From Haloactinomyces albus (GTDB lineage Bacteria; Actinomycetota; Actinomycetes; Mycobacteriales; Pseudonocardiaceae): DNA of 64,000 nt. Below are positions 13,927 through 21,825 of this stretch, piece by piece. Made by a program: the position numbers and the translations under genes. The notes under the pieces were generated by a model. The model saw only the letters and a program-made list of their open reading frames with translations. It was not told where the DNA came from and ran no database searches. Within the stretch, counting starts at the first letter, position 1; every line of letters starts with the position of its first letter. The stretch covers positions 620,001 through 684,000 of the forward strand of contig NZ_JAVDXW010000001.1 in assembly GCF_031458135.1 (NCBI RefSeq), given 5' to 3'.

Positions 13927-16798
13927 GGCGGACTCCTTCCTCGTCGTAGAAGATCGGTGTGGTGACCTCGACGGGGATGTCGGTGCCACCGACGGGCGCG
14001 TGGAGCACCTCACCGAGGCGGTGAGTCCCCTCGGTGATCAACGCGAGCGCGAACGTCCGCCCGAGCGCGGGACTGCGGTAACTGGAGGTGACGTGCCCGA
14101 GCATCGGCACCGGCGGCTGCCGTGGCGCGTCCGGAGCAACCAGATGTGCCCCCTCCGGCAACAACTTCTCCGGATCCACCGGAAGCAGCCCCACCAACTG
14201 CTTGCGGTCGGTGCGTGCGGTGTCCGGCCGTGCGAACGAACGCTTGCCGATGAAGTCCTTGCGTCGGGAAACCACCCGATCCATGCCCAGATCCAGCGGG
14301 GTGACCGTGCCATCGGTGTCCTGCCCGACGATCACGAATCCCTTCTCCGCACGCAGCACGTGCATCGCCTCGGTGCCGTACGGGGTGATGCCCAGGTCCG
14401 CCCCGGCCTCGGCGATCGCCTCCCACGCGGCGAGCCCGGACCAGGCGGGCACATTGACCTCGAAGGCCAGTTCGCCGGAGAACGAGATCCGGGATATCCG
14501 TGCCGGAATCCCGTTGTGCAGGGTGGTTTCCCGGAACTCCATGAACCCGAAGGCCTCCGCCGAGACGTCCAGGTCCGGTGCGAGGCGTCCGACCACGGTG
14601 CGGGAATCGGGACCGACGACCGCCACCGCGGCCCACTGCTCGGTGACCGAGGTGCAGTACACCACGAGGTGCGGCCACTCGGTCTGCAGCCATTCCTCCA
14701 GCCAGTCCAGCACACCGGCGGCACCACCGGTGGTGGTGCTCATGAGGTAGCGGTCCTCGGCCAGCCGCATCGACACCCCGTCGTCGAGGACCATCCCGTC
14801 GGCGGTGCACATCATGCCGTAGCGGGCCTTGCCCACCGGCAGCTTGGCGAATCCGCTGGTGTAGACGCGGTCGAGGAACTCGGGAGCATCGGGCCCCACC
14901 ACCTCGATCCTGCCGAGAGTGCTCACGTCCTGCATGGCCACACCGGTCCGTGCCGCGATGCATTCGCGCTGCACGGCGGCGTCCATGTCCTCGCCCGGGC
15001 GTGGATAGTGCCGCGCACGCTTCCACTGGCCGACATTCTCGAACTCCGCGCCCGCTGCCACGTGCCAGGAGTGCATCGGCGTGGTCCGGACGGGATCGTA
15101 CAGATGGCCACGGTCCCGGCCGACCATCAGCGCGAACGGTACCGGGGTGTACGGCGGGCGGTACGTGGTCGTTCCGACTTCACCCGGCGAACCGGCCGCC
15201 AGGGCCTCGGCAATCACCCCGATGGCGTTGATCCCCGAGGTCTTGCCCTGGTCCTGTCCGGTGGAGATCGTGGTGTAGCGCTTGACATGTTCCACCGAGC
15301 GCATCCCCGTCCCGAGCGCACTCCGGATATCGGCCACAGTGGCATCGCGCTGCAGGTCCACGAAGTGGTCGTGCCATTCGTCGGGAGTTCCCGATTCCGC
15401 CGGGACCAACCACAGTGGACGGGGTTGGGTACATGGCCGGTCTCCCGCGACCGGCGGCACCGGTGGCGCCGCGACGCGGAAACCGCTGGCGGTCGCCGCT
15501 TCGGCGCCTGCCGCCAGGCCCTGCGACAGGCAGCCTGCGAGATCGTAGGTTCCGCGTGCGGATCCGATGACCTTCGGCAGCGCACCGGACGACTTCTCGG
15601 GGACGAATCCCGCCGCGATGGGATCCCAGCGCAGGGCGCCACCCGCCTGGCTGAACAGGTGTACCGCCGGGTTCCAACCCCCGCAGACCGCCAGCAGATC
15701 ACACGGGAAATCGTGCACCGGTCCCGTCGGGGAGCCTTCCGCGTCGATGCCCGCCACCCGGACCGAGGACACTCGGTCCTCACCCCCGGTGGCGACCACG
15801 GCCGACCCCGGATATACCCGGCCACCGGCCTCCCGGATCTGTTCGGTCAGGTGTGCGGGCGGATTCGCCCGCGTGTCCACCACGGCAGGTACCCGTGCTC
15901 CCGCGGCGATGAGTTCCAGTGCGGTGGTGTAGGCACTGTCCGATGTGGTGAGCACGACCGCCTGCCGTCCCGGCAGCACGGCATGGCGATTGACATAGCT
16001 GCGCACGGCCGAGGCGAGCATGATGCCCGGCCGATCGTTGTCGGCGAAGACCATCGGCCGCTCGTGTGCGCCCGTGGCGAGAACGACCTGCTGCGCACGC
16101 ACGTGCCACAGCCGCTGGCGCGGGTGGTGTGGAACGGCCTCGGCCAGGTGATCGGTGCGACACTCGGCGATCAGCACGTAGTTGTCCTCGTAGCAACCGA
16201 CCGCGGTGGAGCGGGTGAGCACCCGGACCTCCGTCATTTCCACGAGTTCGCGCACGGCCCGGCCGATCCAGTCCGTGGCCGGGCGGCCGTCGATCAACTC
16301 ACCACCGTCGAGCAGCGTGCCGCCGAGCTCTCGCCGTTCGTCGACGAGGACCACGCGCGCACCACTGCGACCAGCGGACAATGCCGCCGCGATCCCGGCC
16401 GGCCCCGCTCCGACGATGAGCACATCGGTGTGCACGTATTTCTTGTCGTAAACCGCGGTGTCGGCCTCGTCGCCAAGACGGCCGACCCCGGACAGGCTTT
16501 CGGCGACCAGCCCGTCGTGGAGCTCGATCCGGGTGGCGGGCAGCATCGGCTCCTGGCAGGCACCGTGCAGTTGCACGAGTGCGTTGGGTTCGGTGCAGTC
16601 GGCAGCGACGATGCCGCGTGGGCGGCTCCGACGGATCGACGGCGCGACCGCGATCCTGCCCTCGGCCAGCAGAGCCGAAGCCAGCGTGTCCCCGGGGTGG
16701 CCGGAGAGCTCGACTCCGTCGAAGGTGAACCGCAGGGTGCGGGTGCGATCGATGCGCCCCGCCCTGGTCGTAGCATCGAGGCGGTTCGGATTCGTCAT
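13913..16798 (-). CDS. soxA: Sarcosine oxidase alpha subunit
   Basis: The 961-residue protein is the large subunit of heterotetrameric sarcosine oxidase. Residues about 15-95 form a ferredoxin-like fold (FTFDGVELSGHPGDTLASAL). A dinucleotide-binding module starts near residue 124 (DVLIVGAGPAGIAAALSAGR) and binds NAD+. The C-terminal 380 residues are a GcvT/aminomethyltransferase domain (GRIEVVGPDAPEFLDRVYTS, AEKGFVIVGQDTDGTVTP) that binds tetrahydrofolate and forms 5,10-methylene-THF. Length is normal for the family. ATG 16798 overlaps the soxD stop (ATGA). An internal transfer tunnel between beta-subunit flavin and folate site is known for the family. Confidence 0.96.
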   Translation of the reverse strand: MTNPNRLDATTRAGRIDRTRTLRFTFDGVELSGHPGDTLASALLAEGRIAVAPSIRRSRPRGIVAADCTEPNALVQLHGACQEPMLPATRIELHDGLVAESLSGVGRLGDEADTAVYDKKYVHTDVLIVGAGPAGIAAALSAGRSGARVVLVDERRELGGTLLDGGELIDGRPATDWIGRAVRELVEMTEVRVLTRSTAVGCYEDNYVLIAECRTDHLAEAVPHHPRQRLWHVRAQQVVLATGAHERPMVFADNDRPGIMLASAVRSYVNRHAVLPGRQAVVLTTSDSAYTTALELIAAGARVPAVVDTRANPPAHLTEQIREAGGRVYPGSAVVATGGEDRVSSVRVAGIDAEGSPTGPVHDFPCDLLAVCGGWNPAVHLFSQAGGALRWDPIAAGFVPEKSSGALPKVIGSARGTYDLAGCLSQGLAAGAEAATASGFRVAAPPVPPVAGDRPCTQPRPLWLVPAESGTPDEWHDHFVDLQRDATVADIRSALGTGMRSVEHVKRYTTISTGQDQGKTSGINAIGVIAEALAAGSPGEVGTTTYRPPYTPVPFALMVGRDRGHLYDPVRTTPMHSWHVAAGAEFENVGQWKRARHYPRPGEDMDAAVQRECIAARTGVAMQDVSTLGRIEVVGPDAPEFLDRVYTSGFAKLPVGKARYGMMCTADGMVLDDGVSMRLAEDRYLMSTTTGGAAGVLDWLEEWLQTEWPHLVVYCTSVTEQWAAVAVVGPDSRTVVGRLAPDLDVSAEAFGFMEFRETTLHNGIPARISRISFSGELAFEVNVPAWSGLAAWEAIAEAGADLGITPYGTEAMHVLRAEKGFVIVGQDTDGTVTPLDLGMDRVVSRRKDFIGKRSFARPDTARTDRKQLVGLLPVDPEKLLPEGAHLVAPDAPRQPPVPMLGHVTSSYRSPALGRTFALALITEGTHRLGEVLHAPVGGTDIPVEVTTPIFYDEEGVRRDGR

Positions 16799-17070
16799 CG
16801 CGTCACCGGCTTTCTCGCCGAGGGCAGCTCGGCGCGCATCCGGTTGGTCGCCGTGTCGCGGATCGCGTTGAACCACCGTCGGCACCCGGCGGTGTGTACC
16901 CATCGCTCCGCGAGTTCTCCACACGGGTTGTCCCGGATGAACAGGTATTCGGCCCAGGCTTGGTCGTCCAGAGTGGATGTATCCTGCGGATGGTGCACAT
17001 GCGCCTGTCCGCCGTAGCGGAACTCGGTCTCCTCGCGGTTACCGCACCATGGGCAACGAATCAACAGCAT
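16795..17070 (-). CDS. soxD: Sarcosine oxidase delta subunit
   Basis: The 91-residue protein is the zinc-binding delta subunit of sarcosine oxidase. It shows MLLIRCPWCGNREETEFRYG, then CGELAERWVHTAGCRRWFN. The two N-terminal cysteines, a histidine and a later cysteine match the known zinc site. It contacts the alpha subunit and has no catalytic role. The ATG at 17070 fits the family; six codons upstream remain open but are not conserved. It lies 14 bases after soxB and overlaps soxA. Confidence 0.94.
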   Translation of the reverse strand: MLLIRCPWCGNREETEFRYGGQAHVHHPQDTSTLDDQAWAEYLFIRDNPCGELAERWVHTAGCRRWFNAIRDTATNRMRAELPSARKPVTR

Positions 17071-17084
17071 GGCGAAGAACCTCC

Positions 17085-18311
17085 TCAATGCGCGACGGCG
17101 GCGGCCCCGTGTTCGTCGATGAGCGCCCCGGTGGTGAAGCGCTCCATGCCGTACGGCGCGTTGATCGGATGGGGCTCACCGGTGGCGATGGTGTGCGCGA
17201 AGACCCACCCCACACCGGGAGTGGCCTTGAAACCGCCCGTGCCCCACCCGCAGTTGACGAACAGGTTCTCGTACGGGGTCGGACCGATGATCGGAGAGGC
17301 ATCCGGGGTGACATCGACCGTTCCCGCCCAGGTACGGATCATGTGTGCCCGCGCGAAGATCGGGAACAATTCGACCGCAGCGGCGAGCTGATTTTCGATC
17401 GTACGGATCGAGCCCCGTCGGGAGTAACCGTTGTAGGGGTCGATCCCCGCACCGAGCACCAGCTCACCCTTGTGTGCCTGACTGCAATAGACATGGACGT
17501 GGTTGGACATCACCACGCAGGGATGCACCGGTTCGAGCAGTTCCGAGGCCAGTGCCTGCAGTGGGTGGCTTTGCAGCGGCAGTCGGATACCGAGGGTGTC
17601 GGTGAGCAGGCTGGTCCTGCCTGCCGCGGCCAATCCGACCCGACCCGCGGCGATGGGGCCGAGATCGGTCTGCACCCCGGTGACTCGGTCACCGTCGGTG
17701 GTGAAGCCGGTGACCTCGCAGCCCTGGATGAAATCCACGCCCATCTCGTCGGACTTGCGGGCCAGTGCCCACGCCACGTGGTCGTGCTTGGCGATGCCCG
17801 CGCGACGTTGCAGGGTCGCACCGAGTACGGGATATCTGACCTCGTCGGACGTGTTCAGGATGGGGCAGATCTCGGCGATCTCCTCGGGAGTGACCCACTC
17901 CGTGTCGACGCCGTTGAGCTCGTTGGCGAAGGACCGGCGTCGGGCATCGCGGACCTCCTGCTCGGTGTGTGCGAGATTGAGAACGCCGCGCTGGCTGAGC
18001 AGGAAGTCGTGGTCGAGTTCGGCGGGTAGCTGCTCCCAGAGGTTCAGCGCGTGGTTGTACAGTGCCGCGCTCTCGTCGAGCAGGTAATTGGAACGAATGA
18101 TCATGGTGTTGCGAGCCATGTTCCCGCCCGCGAGCCAGCCACGCTCCAGCACCGCGATATCGCGGATGCCGTGGTTGCGAGCCAGGTAGTACGCCGTGGC
18201 GAGCCCGTGTCCGCCCGCACCGACGATGACCACGTCGTAACCGCGTTTCGGTTCGGGATTACGCCACAGGCGTGCCGATGGATCGGGGGGAACATGCCGA
18301 GGTGCGCCCAC
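17085..18311 (-). CDS. soxB: Sarcosine oxidase beta subunit (flavoprotein)
   Basis: The 408-residue beta subunit holds the flavins that oxidise sarcosine. The FAD-binding motif is [20 protein letters not shown] near residue 26, and the segment [13 protein letters not shown] contains H176, equivalent to the histidine that carries FMN covalently in characterised enzymes. The C-terminal FAD region ([18 protein letters not shown]) is also intact. GTG 18311 is chosen because AAGGGAG lies five bases upstream and the protein then matches the family length. The frame is open a further 23 codons. It is the first gene of soxBDAG and is divergent from a GntR regulator. Confidence 0.95.
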   Translation of the reverse strand: MGAPRHVPPDPSARLWRNPEPKRGYDVVIVGAGGHGLATAYYLARNHGIRDIAVLERGWLAGGNMARNTMIIRSNYLLDESAALYNHALNLWEQLPAELDHDFLLSQRGVLNLAHTEQEVRDARRRSFANELNGVDTEWVTPEEIAEICPILNTSDEVRYPVLGATLQRRAGIAKHDHVAWALARKSDEMGVDFIQGCEVTGFTTDGDRVTGVQTDLGPIAAGRVGLAAAGRTSLLTDTLGIRLPLQSHPLQALASELLEPVHPCVVMSNHVHVYCSQAHKGELVLGAGIDPYNGYSRRGSIRTIENQLAAAVELFPIFARAHMIRTWAGTVDVTPDASPIIGPTPYENLFVNCGWGTGGFKATPGVGWVFAHTIATGEPHPINAPYGMERFTTGALIDEHGAAAVAH

Positions 18312-18394
18312 AGTGACTCCCTTGCGGAAAAAGCCTTCGTCGAGGGAACGCCTTTGTGCCGGTCCGGCGGCCGGAGACACCAGTGAATAATTCT

Positions 18395-18427
18395 CGTGTA
18401 CAACTACACGACAACTGATATGTCAGT
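18395..18427. promoter_or_regulatory. Paired inverted repeats between soxB and the GntR gene
   Basis: CGTGTA-CAAC-TACACG (18395-18410) and ACTGA-TATG-TCAGT (18414-18427) are perfect inverted repeats, set 3 bases apart in the 137-base divergent promoter region. FCD-type GntR regulators bind short palindromes of this kind, so this is the likely operator for both soxBDAG and the regulator. Binding is inferred. Confidence 0.55.
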
Positions 18428-18448
18428 CTGTGAGGTAGGCTACGAGCC

Positions 18449-19147
18449 ATGTCATCAGCGGTCAATTCCCCATCAGGTGACAGCTCCCCTGTCGACGGTT
18501 TCACAGGAATGCACCGGACGCAGAACCTCTCACAGGCCGAGCGCGCGTACCTGACCCTGCGGGATCTCATCCTGTCGCTGCGGCTTTCCCCGGGATCGCC
18601 GGTGCAGGAGGAGCCCCTGACCAAGGAACTGGGAATCGGACGCACGCCCTTCCGGGAAGCCGTCAAGCGGCTCCAGGCCGAATCGCTCATCGCGATCTAT
18701 CCCCGGCGCGGAAGCTTCGTCACCGAGGTCAACATCACCGACCACGCCCTGATCGCCGACGTGCGCCGTCAACTGGAAGGACACGCGGCGCAACGGGCCG
18801 CCGAACGCGTCACCGAAGCCGAGCGCGGCGAACTCGAGGAACTACGCGAACTGGTCGAAGCCCTGCCCGGTGAGCAGGCCCCGATCATGGATGTGGATAC
18901 CCGGGTGCACCGGACCGTGTATCGCTGCACCCACAACGGCTACCTGGAGAACACGCTCGGCCAGTACTACAACCTCGCCGTGCGGATCTGGTGCCTGTTC
19001 TTCGACCGCCTGCCCGACGTCACCGACCACGTCGTCGAGCACGGCGAGCTGCTCAAGGCCGTTATCGAGGGCGACACCGAACGTGCCGACCGGATCGCGG
19101 TCGCGCACGTGGACCATTTCGAGCACGCCATCCGCCAGGTGATCTGA
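18449..19147 (+). CDS. GntR family (FCD) regulator of the sox region
   Basis: The 232-residue protein has a GntR winged helix at about residues 28-95 (ERAYLTLRDLILSLRLSPGS, GIGRTPFREAVKRLQAE) followed by an FCD all-helical ligand domain. The FCD metal site residues appear present: D in DVDTRVHR, H at the start of HRTVYR, and H in VVEHGELLKAV. It is divergent from soxB across a promoter with two palindromes. It probably senses sarcosine, betaine or a related metabolite and controls soxBDAG; the ligand is inferred from position. Confidence 0.9.
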   Translation: MSSAVNSPSGDSSPVDGFTGMHRTQNLSQAERAYLTLRDLILSLRLSPGSPVQEEPLTKELGIGRTPFREAVKRLQAESLIAIYPRRGSFVTEVNITDHALIADVRRQLEGHAAQRAAERVTEAERGELEELRELVEALPGEQAPIMDVDTRVHRTVYRCTHNGYLENTLGQYYNLAVRIWCLFFDRLPDVTDHVVEHGELLKAVIEGDTERADRIAVAHVDHFEHAIRQVI

Positions 19148-19212
19148 ACACGGACGACCTCCGCGGTCGGACACGCACCGCGTCGGCACTGCACCCACCG
19201 AAATCGCTCGAA

Positions 19213-19263
19213 TGTGTGTCTTGACGCACACGAGCCCCCAAGCGCACTGTTGCGTGTGACGCA
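19213..19263. promoter_or_regulatory. Inverted repeats ahead of the dimethylglycine-oxidase pseudogene
   Basis: GTGTG and CACAC flank TCTTGACG near 19213-19230, and TGCGT-GTG-ACGCA (19251-19263) is a perfect 5-3-5 repeat. They precede the pseudogene start at 19302 and may be an old operator or promoter for that gene that now reads into the C1 operon. The evidence is position and symmetry only. Confidence 0.35.
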
Positions 19264-19301
19264 GTTAGTTGTCATAGGCGCAACGACAGCAGGGGGTGGA
19301 G

Positions 19302-19582
19302 ATGGGTACGGAACTCGATTCCAGCGCGGGTGTACTCATCGTTGGCGCAGGAGTCGCCGGCTGCAGCGCGGTGTGCCACCTCGCACGTCGAGGGGTCACC
19401 GACGTGCTCGCCCCCTCGCGCTACGGCCACAGCATCGATGTCGGCCTCGCCTGCCCCGGCTGCCCGCCGATCTCACCGAGGAGGGCACCGATGTGCAGGT
19501 TGTCCGCTTCCGGCGGAGAGATCCGGCAACGGTCGTCATCGATCCCGCCTTCGATCCGAAGATGACGCGCATGCGCCGCTGA
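19302..19582 (+). pseudogene. Remnant of a dimethylglycine oxidase/dehydrogenase-like gene with a large internal deletion
   Basis: The start reads MGTELDSSAGVLIVGAGVAG, the N-terminal FAD-binding motif of a glycine-oxidase-type flavoprotein. After about residue 37 it jumps to SRYGHSIDVGLA and then, in another frame, LPADLTEEGTDVQVVRF and PATVVIDPAFDPKMTRMRR. That resembles the extreme C-terminus of the roughly 800-residue dimethylglycine oxidase/dehydrogenase family, whose last domain is GcvT-like. So about 700 codons are missing, and a frameshift near 19455 separates the last two pieces. It cannot be functional. Its place between sox genes and the DmdA-like operon suggests the region once held a fuller betaine-to-glycine demethylation route. 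Confidence 0.75.
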
Positions 19583-19606
19583 CCGGTATTGATCGCGATC
19601 GACCAC

Positions 19607-19652
19607 CCCATATGCAACGCCCGGTCGCTCCCATATGCAACGCCCGGTCGCT
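19607..19652. repeat. Perfect 23-base tandem duplication
   Basis: Two head-to-tail copies of a 23-base unit beginning CCCATATGCAACGCCCGGTC occupy 19607-19629 and 19630-19652 with no mismatch. They lie 120-165 bases upstream of the DmdA-like start. They could be regulator half-sites or a recent slippage event. Confidence 0.8.
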
Positions 19653-19771
19653 GACCACAGCGATCCGGGCGTCATCAACCCATCCACAAACCCACCCGTC
19701 AACTCACTCGCAGAAATCCACCCGTGGAAACCGACCCGAAAGAAAACCACACAACCCTCGAGGAGTACCCC

Positions 19772-20983
19772 ATGAGCATCAATCCGAACCCGGGAATCCT
19801 GCAGTACCCGCGAATCCGCAAGTCCCCGTTCTTCTACGCCTCCCGCAGGCACGGCGTGAGCCTGTACAGCGTGTACAACCACACCTACCACGCTCGGCAC
19901 TACGGGGACCCCGTCGCCGAGTACTGGGCCCTGCTGGAAGGTGTGACACTGTGGGACGTCGGCGTCGAACGGCAGGTGGAAATCACCGGCCCGGACGCTT
20001 TCGACTTCACCAACATGCTGGTTCCCCGGGACCTGCACAAGTGCCGGATCGGGCAGTGCAAGTACGTGTTCATCACCGCCGAGGACGGCGGCATCATCAA
20101 CGACCCGGTCCTGCTGCGGTTGGGGGAGAACCACTTCTGGCTCTCGCTTGCCGACAGTGATGTGCTGCTGTGGGCCAAGGGACTCGCCTACAGCCTGGGC
20201 ATGAACGTGCAGATCCGAGAGCCCGATGTGGGCCCGGTCCAGGTTCAGGGCCCCAAGTCCCGCGATGTCATGGTCGACCTGTTCGGCGAGTCCATCCTCG
20301 ACGTGCCCTACTACTACGCCGTCGACCGCGAGCTGAACGGGATGCAGTTGGTCGTCTCCCGGACCGGCTTCACCGCCGAACTCGGCTACGAAATCTACCT
20401 GCACAACGCCAGCAGGGATGGCGTGAAACTGTGGGAGACCCTCTGGGAGGCCGGCCGCCCCTACGACATGCAGGTGATCGGTCCCTGCCACATCCGCCGC
20501 ATCGAGGGCGGGCTGCTGTCGTGGGGCAACGACATCACCTACAACACCAACCCGTTCGAGGTCGGCTACGGCTTCGAAGCAACCTGGATGGTCGATCTCA
20601 ACCAGGAGGCCGACTTCATCGGCAAGCAGGCACTGACCCGCGTCTCCAACGAGGGCATCACCCGCAAGCTGGTCGGGGTGGAGATCGGCGGACCGAGCGT
20701 CGGTAGCTTCAACGACGGGTCGATGATCGACGTCTTCGACGTGCACGACCCACACGGCCTGCGTATCGGCGAGGTCACCTCCGCCTGCTACTCGCCCCGG
20801 CTGGAGCGCAACATCGGCTACGCGATGGTGCCGATCAGCTACTACGAGACGGGGACTGCCCTGGTCGTCGATACCCAGCACGGACCGCAGGACGCGGTCG
20901 TGGTCGAAAAGCCGTTCCTCGACCCGAAGAAGGACATCCCCAAGCAAATCGAGCGGCAGGAAACGGCGGTGCCATCGCGATGA
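19772..20983 (+). CDS. GcvT-fold tetrahydrofolate-dependent demethylase (DmdA-like)
   Basis: The 403-residue protein belongs to the glycine cleavage T/aminomethyltransferase family. Stretches such as YSVYNHTYHARHYG, LWDVGVERQVEITGPDAFDF, HFWLSLADSDVLLW and GGLLSWGNDITYNTNPFEVGY match the layout of dimethylsulfoniopropionate demethylase DmdA closely. DmdA moves one methyl group from DMSP to tetrahydrofolate, giving 5-methyl-THF. Other members act on glycine or N-methyl compounds, so the substrate is not certain. ATG 19772 follows GAGGAG. The stop overlaps the MetF-like gene, so the demethylase and the enzyme that would oxidise its 5-methyl-THF product are translationally coupled. Confidence 0.82.
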   Translation: MSINPNPGILQYPRIRKSPFFYASRRHGVSLYSVYNHTYHARHYGDPVAEYWALLEGVTLWDVGVERQVEITGPDAFDFTNMLVPRDLHKCRIGQCKYVFITAEDGGIINDPVLLRLGENHFWLSLADSDVLLWAKGLAYSLGMNVQIREPDVGPVQVQGPKSRDVMVDLFGESILDVPYYYAVDRELNGMQLVVSRTGFTAELGYEIYLHNASRDGVKLWETLWEAGRPYDMQVIGPCHIRRIEGGLLSWGNDITYNTNPFEVGYGFEATWMVDLNQEADFIGKQALTRVSNEGITRKLVGVEIGGPSVGSFNDGSMIDVFDVHDPHGLRIGEVTSACYSPRLERNIGYAMVPISYYETGTALVVDTQHGPQDAVVVEKPFLDPKKDIPKQIERQETAVPSR

Positions 20984-21825
20984 CCACGAGCACGCAACAG
21001 CAACTGCAGCGGCACCTCATGCAGGCACGGTTCGAGATTCTGCCGCTGCCCGGCACCATGGACCAGGTCGGAGCCCTTTCCAGGGATGCCACCGTGACCG
21101 TGACCTCGTCCTCGGCGAAGGGTACGGAGGCGACGCTGGATCTCGCCACGCGGTTGCGGCGCGAGGGGTTCCACGTGGTTCCGCACCTGGCCGCGCGGCT
21201 CATCACGGATCGTGCACACCTATCACAACTGTGTGACCGGATCGCCGAAGCCGGAATCTCCGAAGTGTTCGTGATCGCCGGCGATGCTCCCACCGCGGCA
21301 GGCGAGTTCCCCGGTGCGCTCTCGTTGTTGCAGGCGATGGACGAACTGGGAATCCGGCCACGCCGAGTGGGGATCACCGGCTATCCCGAACCCCACGCCT
21401 TCATCCCCGACACGACGACCGTCCAAGCCCTCGACGAAAAATCCCGCTATGCGGATTACATCGTTTCCCAGATCTGCTATGACCCGACCACGATCCGGTC
21501 GTGGGTGGAATCGTTGCGAGAGCGTGGGGTCACGCTGCCGGTCTACATCGGAGCTCCGGGATCGGTGGACCCGAAGAAGCTGCTCCGGATCTCCATGAAG
21601 ATCGGACTGGGCCAGTCGATGCGCTTTCTGCGCAAGCAGAACGGCATGGTCACCAAACTGCTCACGCGCTACACTCCCGAAAACATCTTCGACGAACTCG
21701 GTCCCTACCTTCTCACCCCGAACTACGGAATCGCGGGCTGGCATCTGTTCACCTTCAACGAGATCACCAGGACCCAGAAGTGGGTCGAGGACATGGCAGC
21801 ACGACTGCAGGAGGTTCCGGCATGA
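20980..21825 (+). CDS. Methylenetetrahydrofolate reductase family protein
   Basis: The 281-residue protein is a MetF-type TIM barrel that binds FAD and interconverts 5-methyl-THF and 5,10-methylene-THF. Family features are FEILPLPGTMDQVGALSRDA at the start, the VFVIAGDAPTAAGEFPGAL region, ICYDPTTIRSWVESLRERGV, and the ending IAGWHLFTFNEITRTQKWVE. It is somewhat short, as catabolic MetF relatives often are. Here it would run in the oxidative direction, feeding methyl groups from the demethylase into the folate pool. Both ends overlap neighbours by ATGA, so the operon is tightly coupled. Confidence 0.88.
   Translation: MTTSTQQQLQRHLMQARFEILPLPGTMDQVGALSRDATVTVTSSSAKGTEATLDLATRLRREGFHVVPHLAARLITDRAHLSQLCDRIAEAGISEVFVIAGDAPTAAGEFPGALSLLQAMDELGIRPRRVGITGYPEPHAFIPDTTTVQALDEKSRYADYIVSQICYDPTTIRSWVESLRERGVTLPVYIGAPGSVDPKKLLRISMKIGLGQSMRFLRKQNGMVTKLLTRYTPENIFDELGPYLLTPNYGIAGWHLFTFNEITRTQKWVEDMAARLQEVPA

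Noticed and set aside
13535..17017. 1160-codon plus-strand frame antisense to soxG-soxA
   Set aside because: The translated sequence is histidine-, arginine- and glycine-rich without motifs, whereas the minus strand encodes clear sarcosine oxidase subunits.
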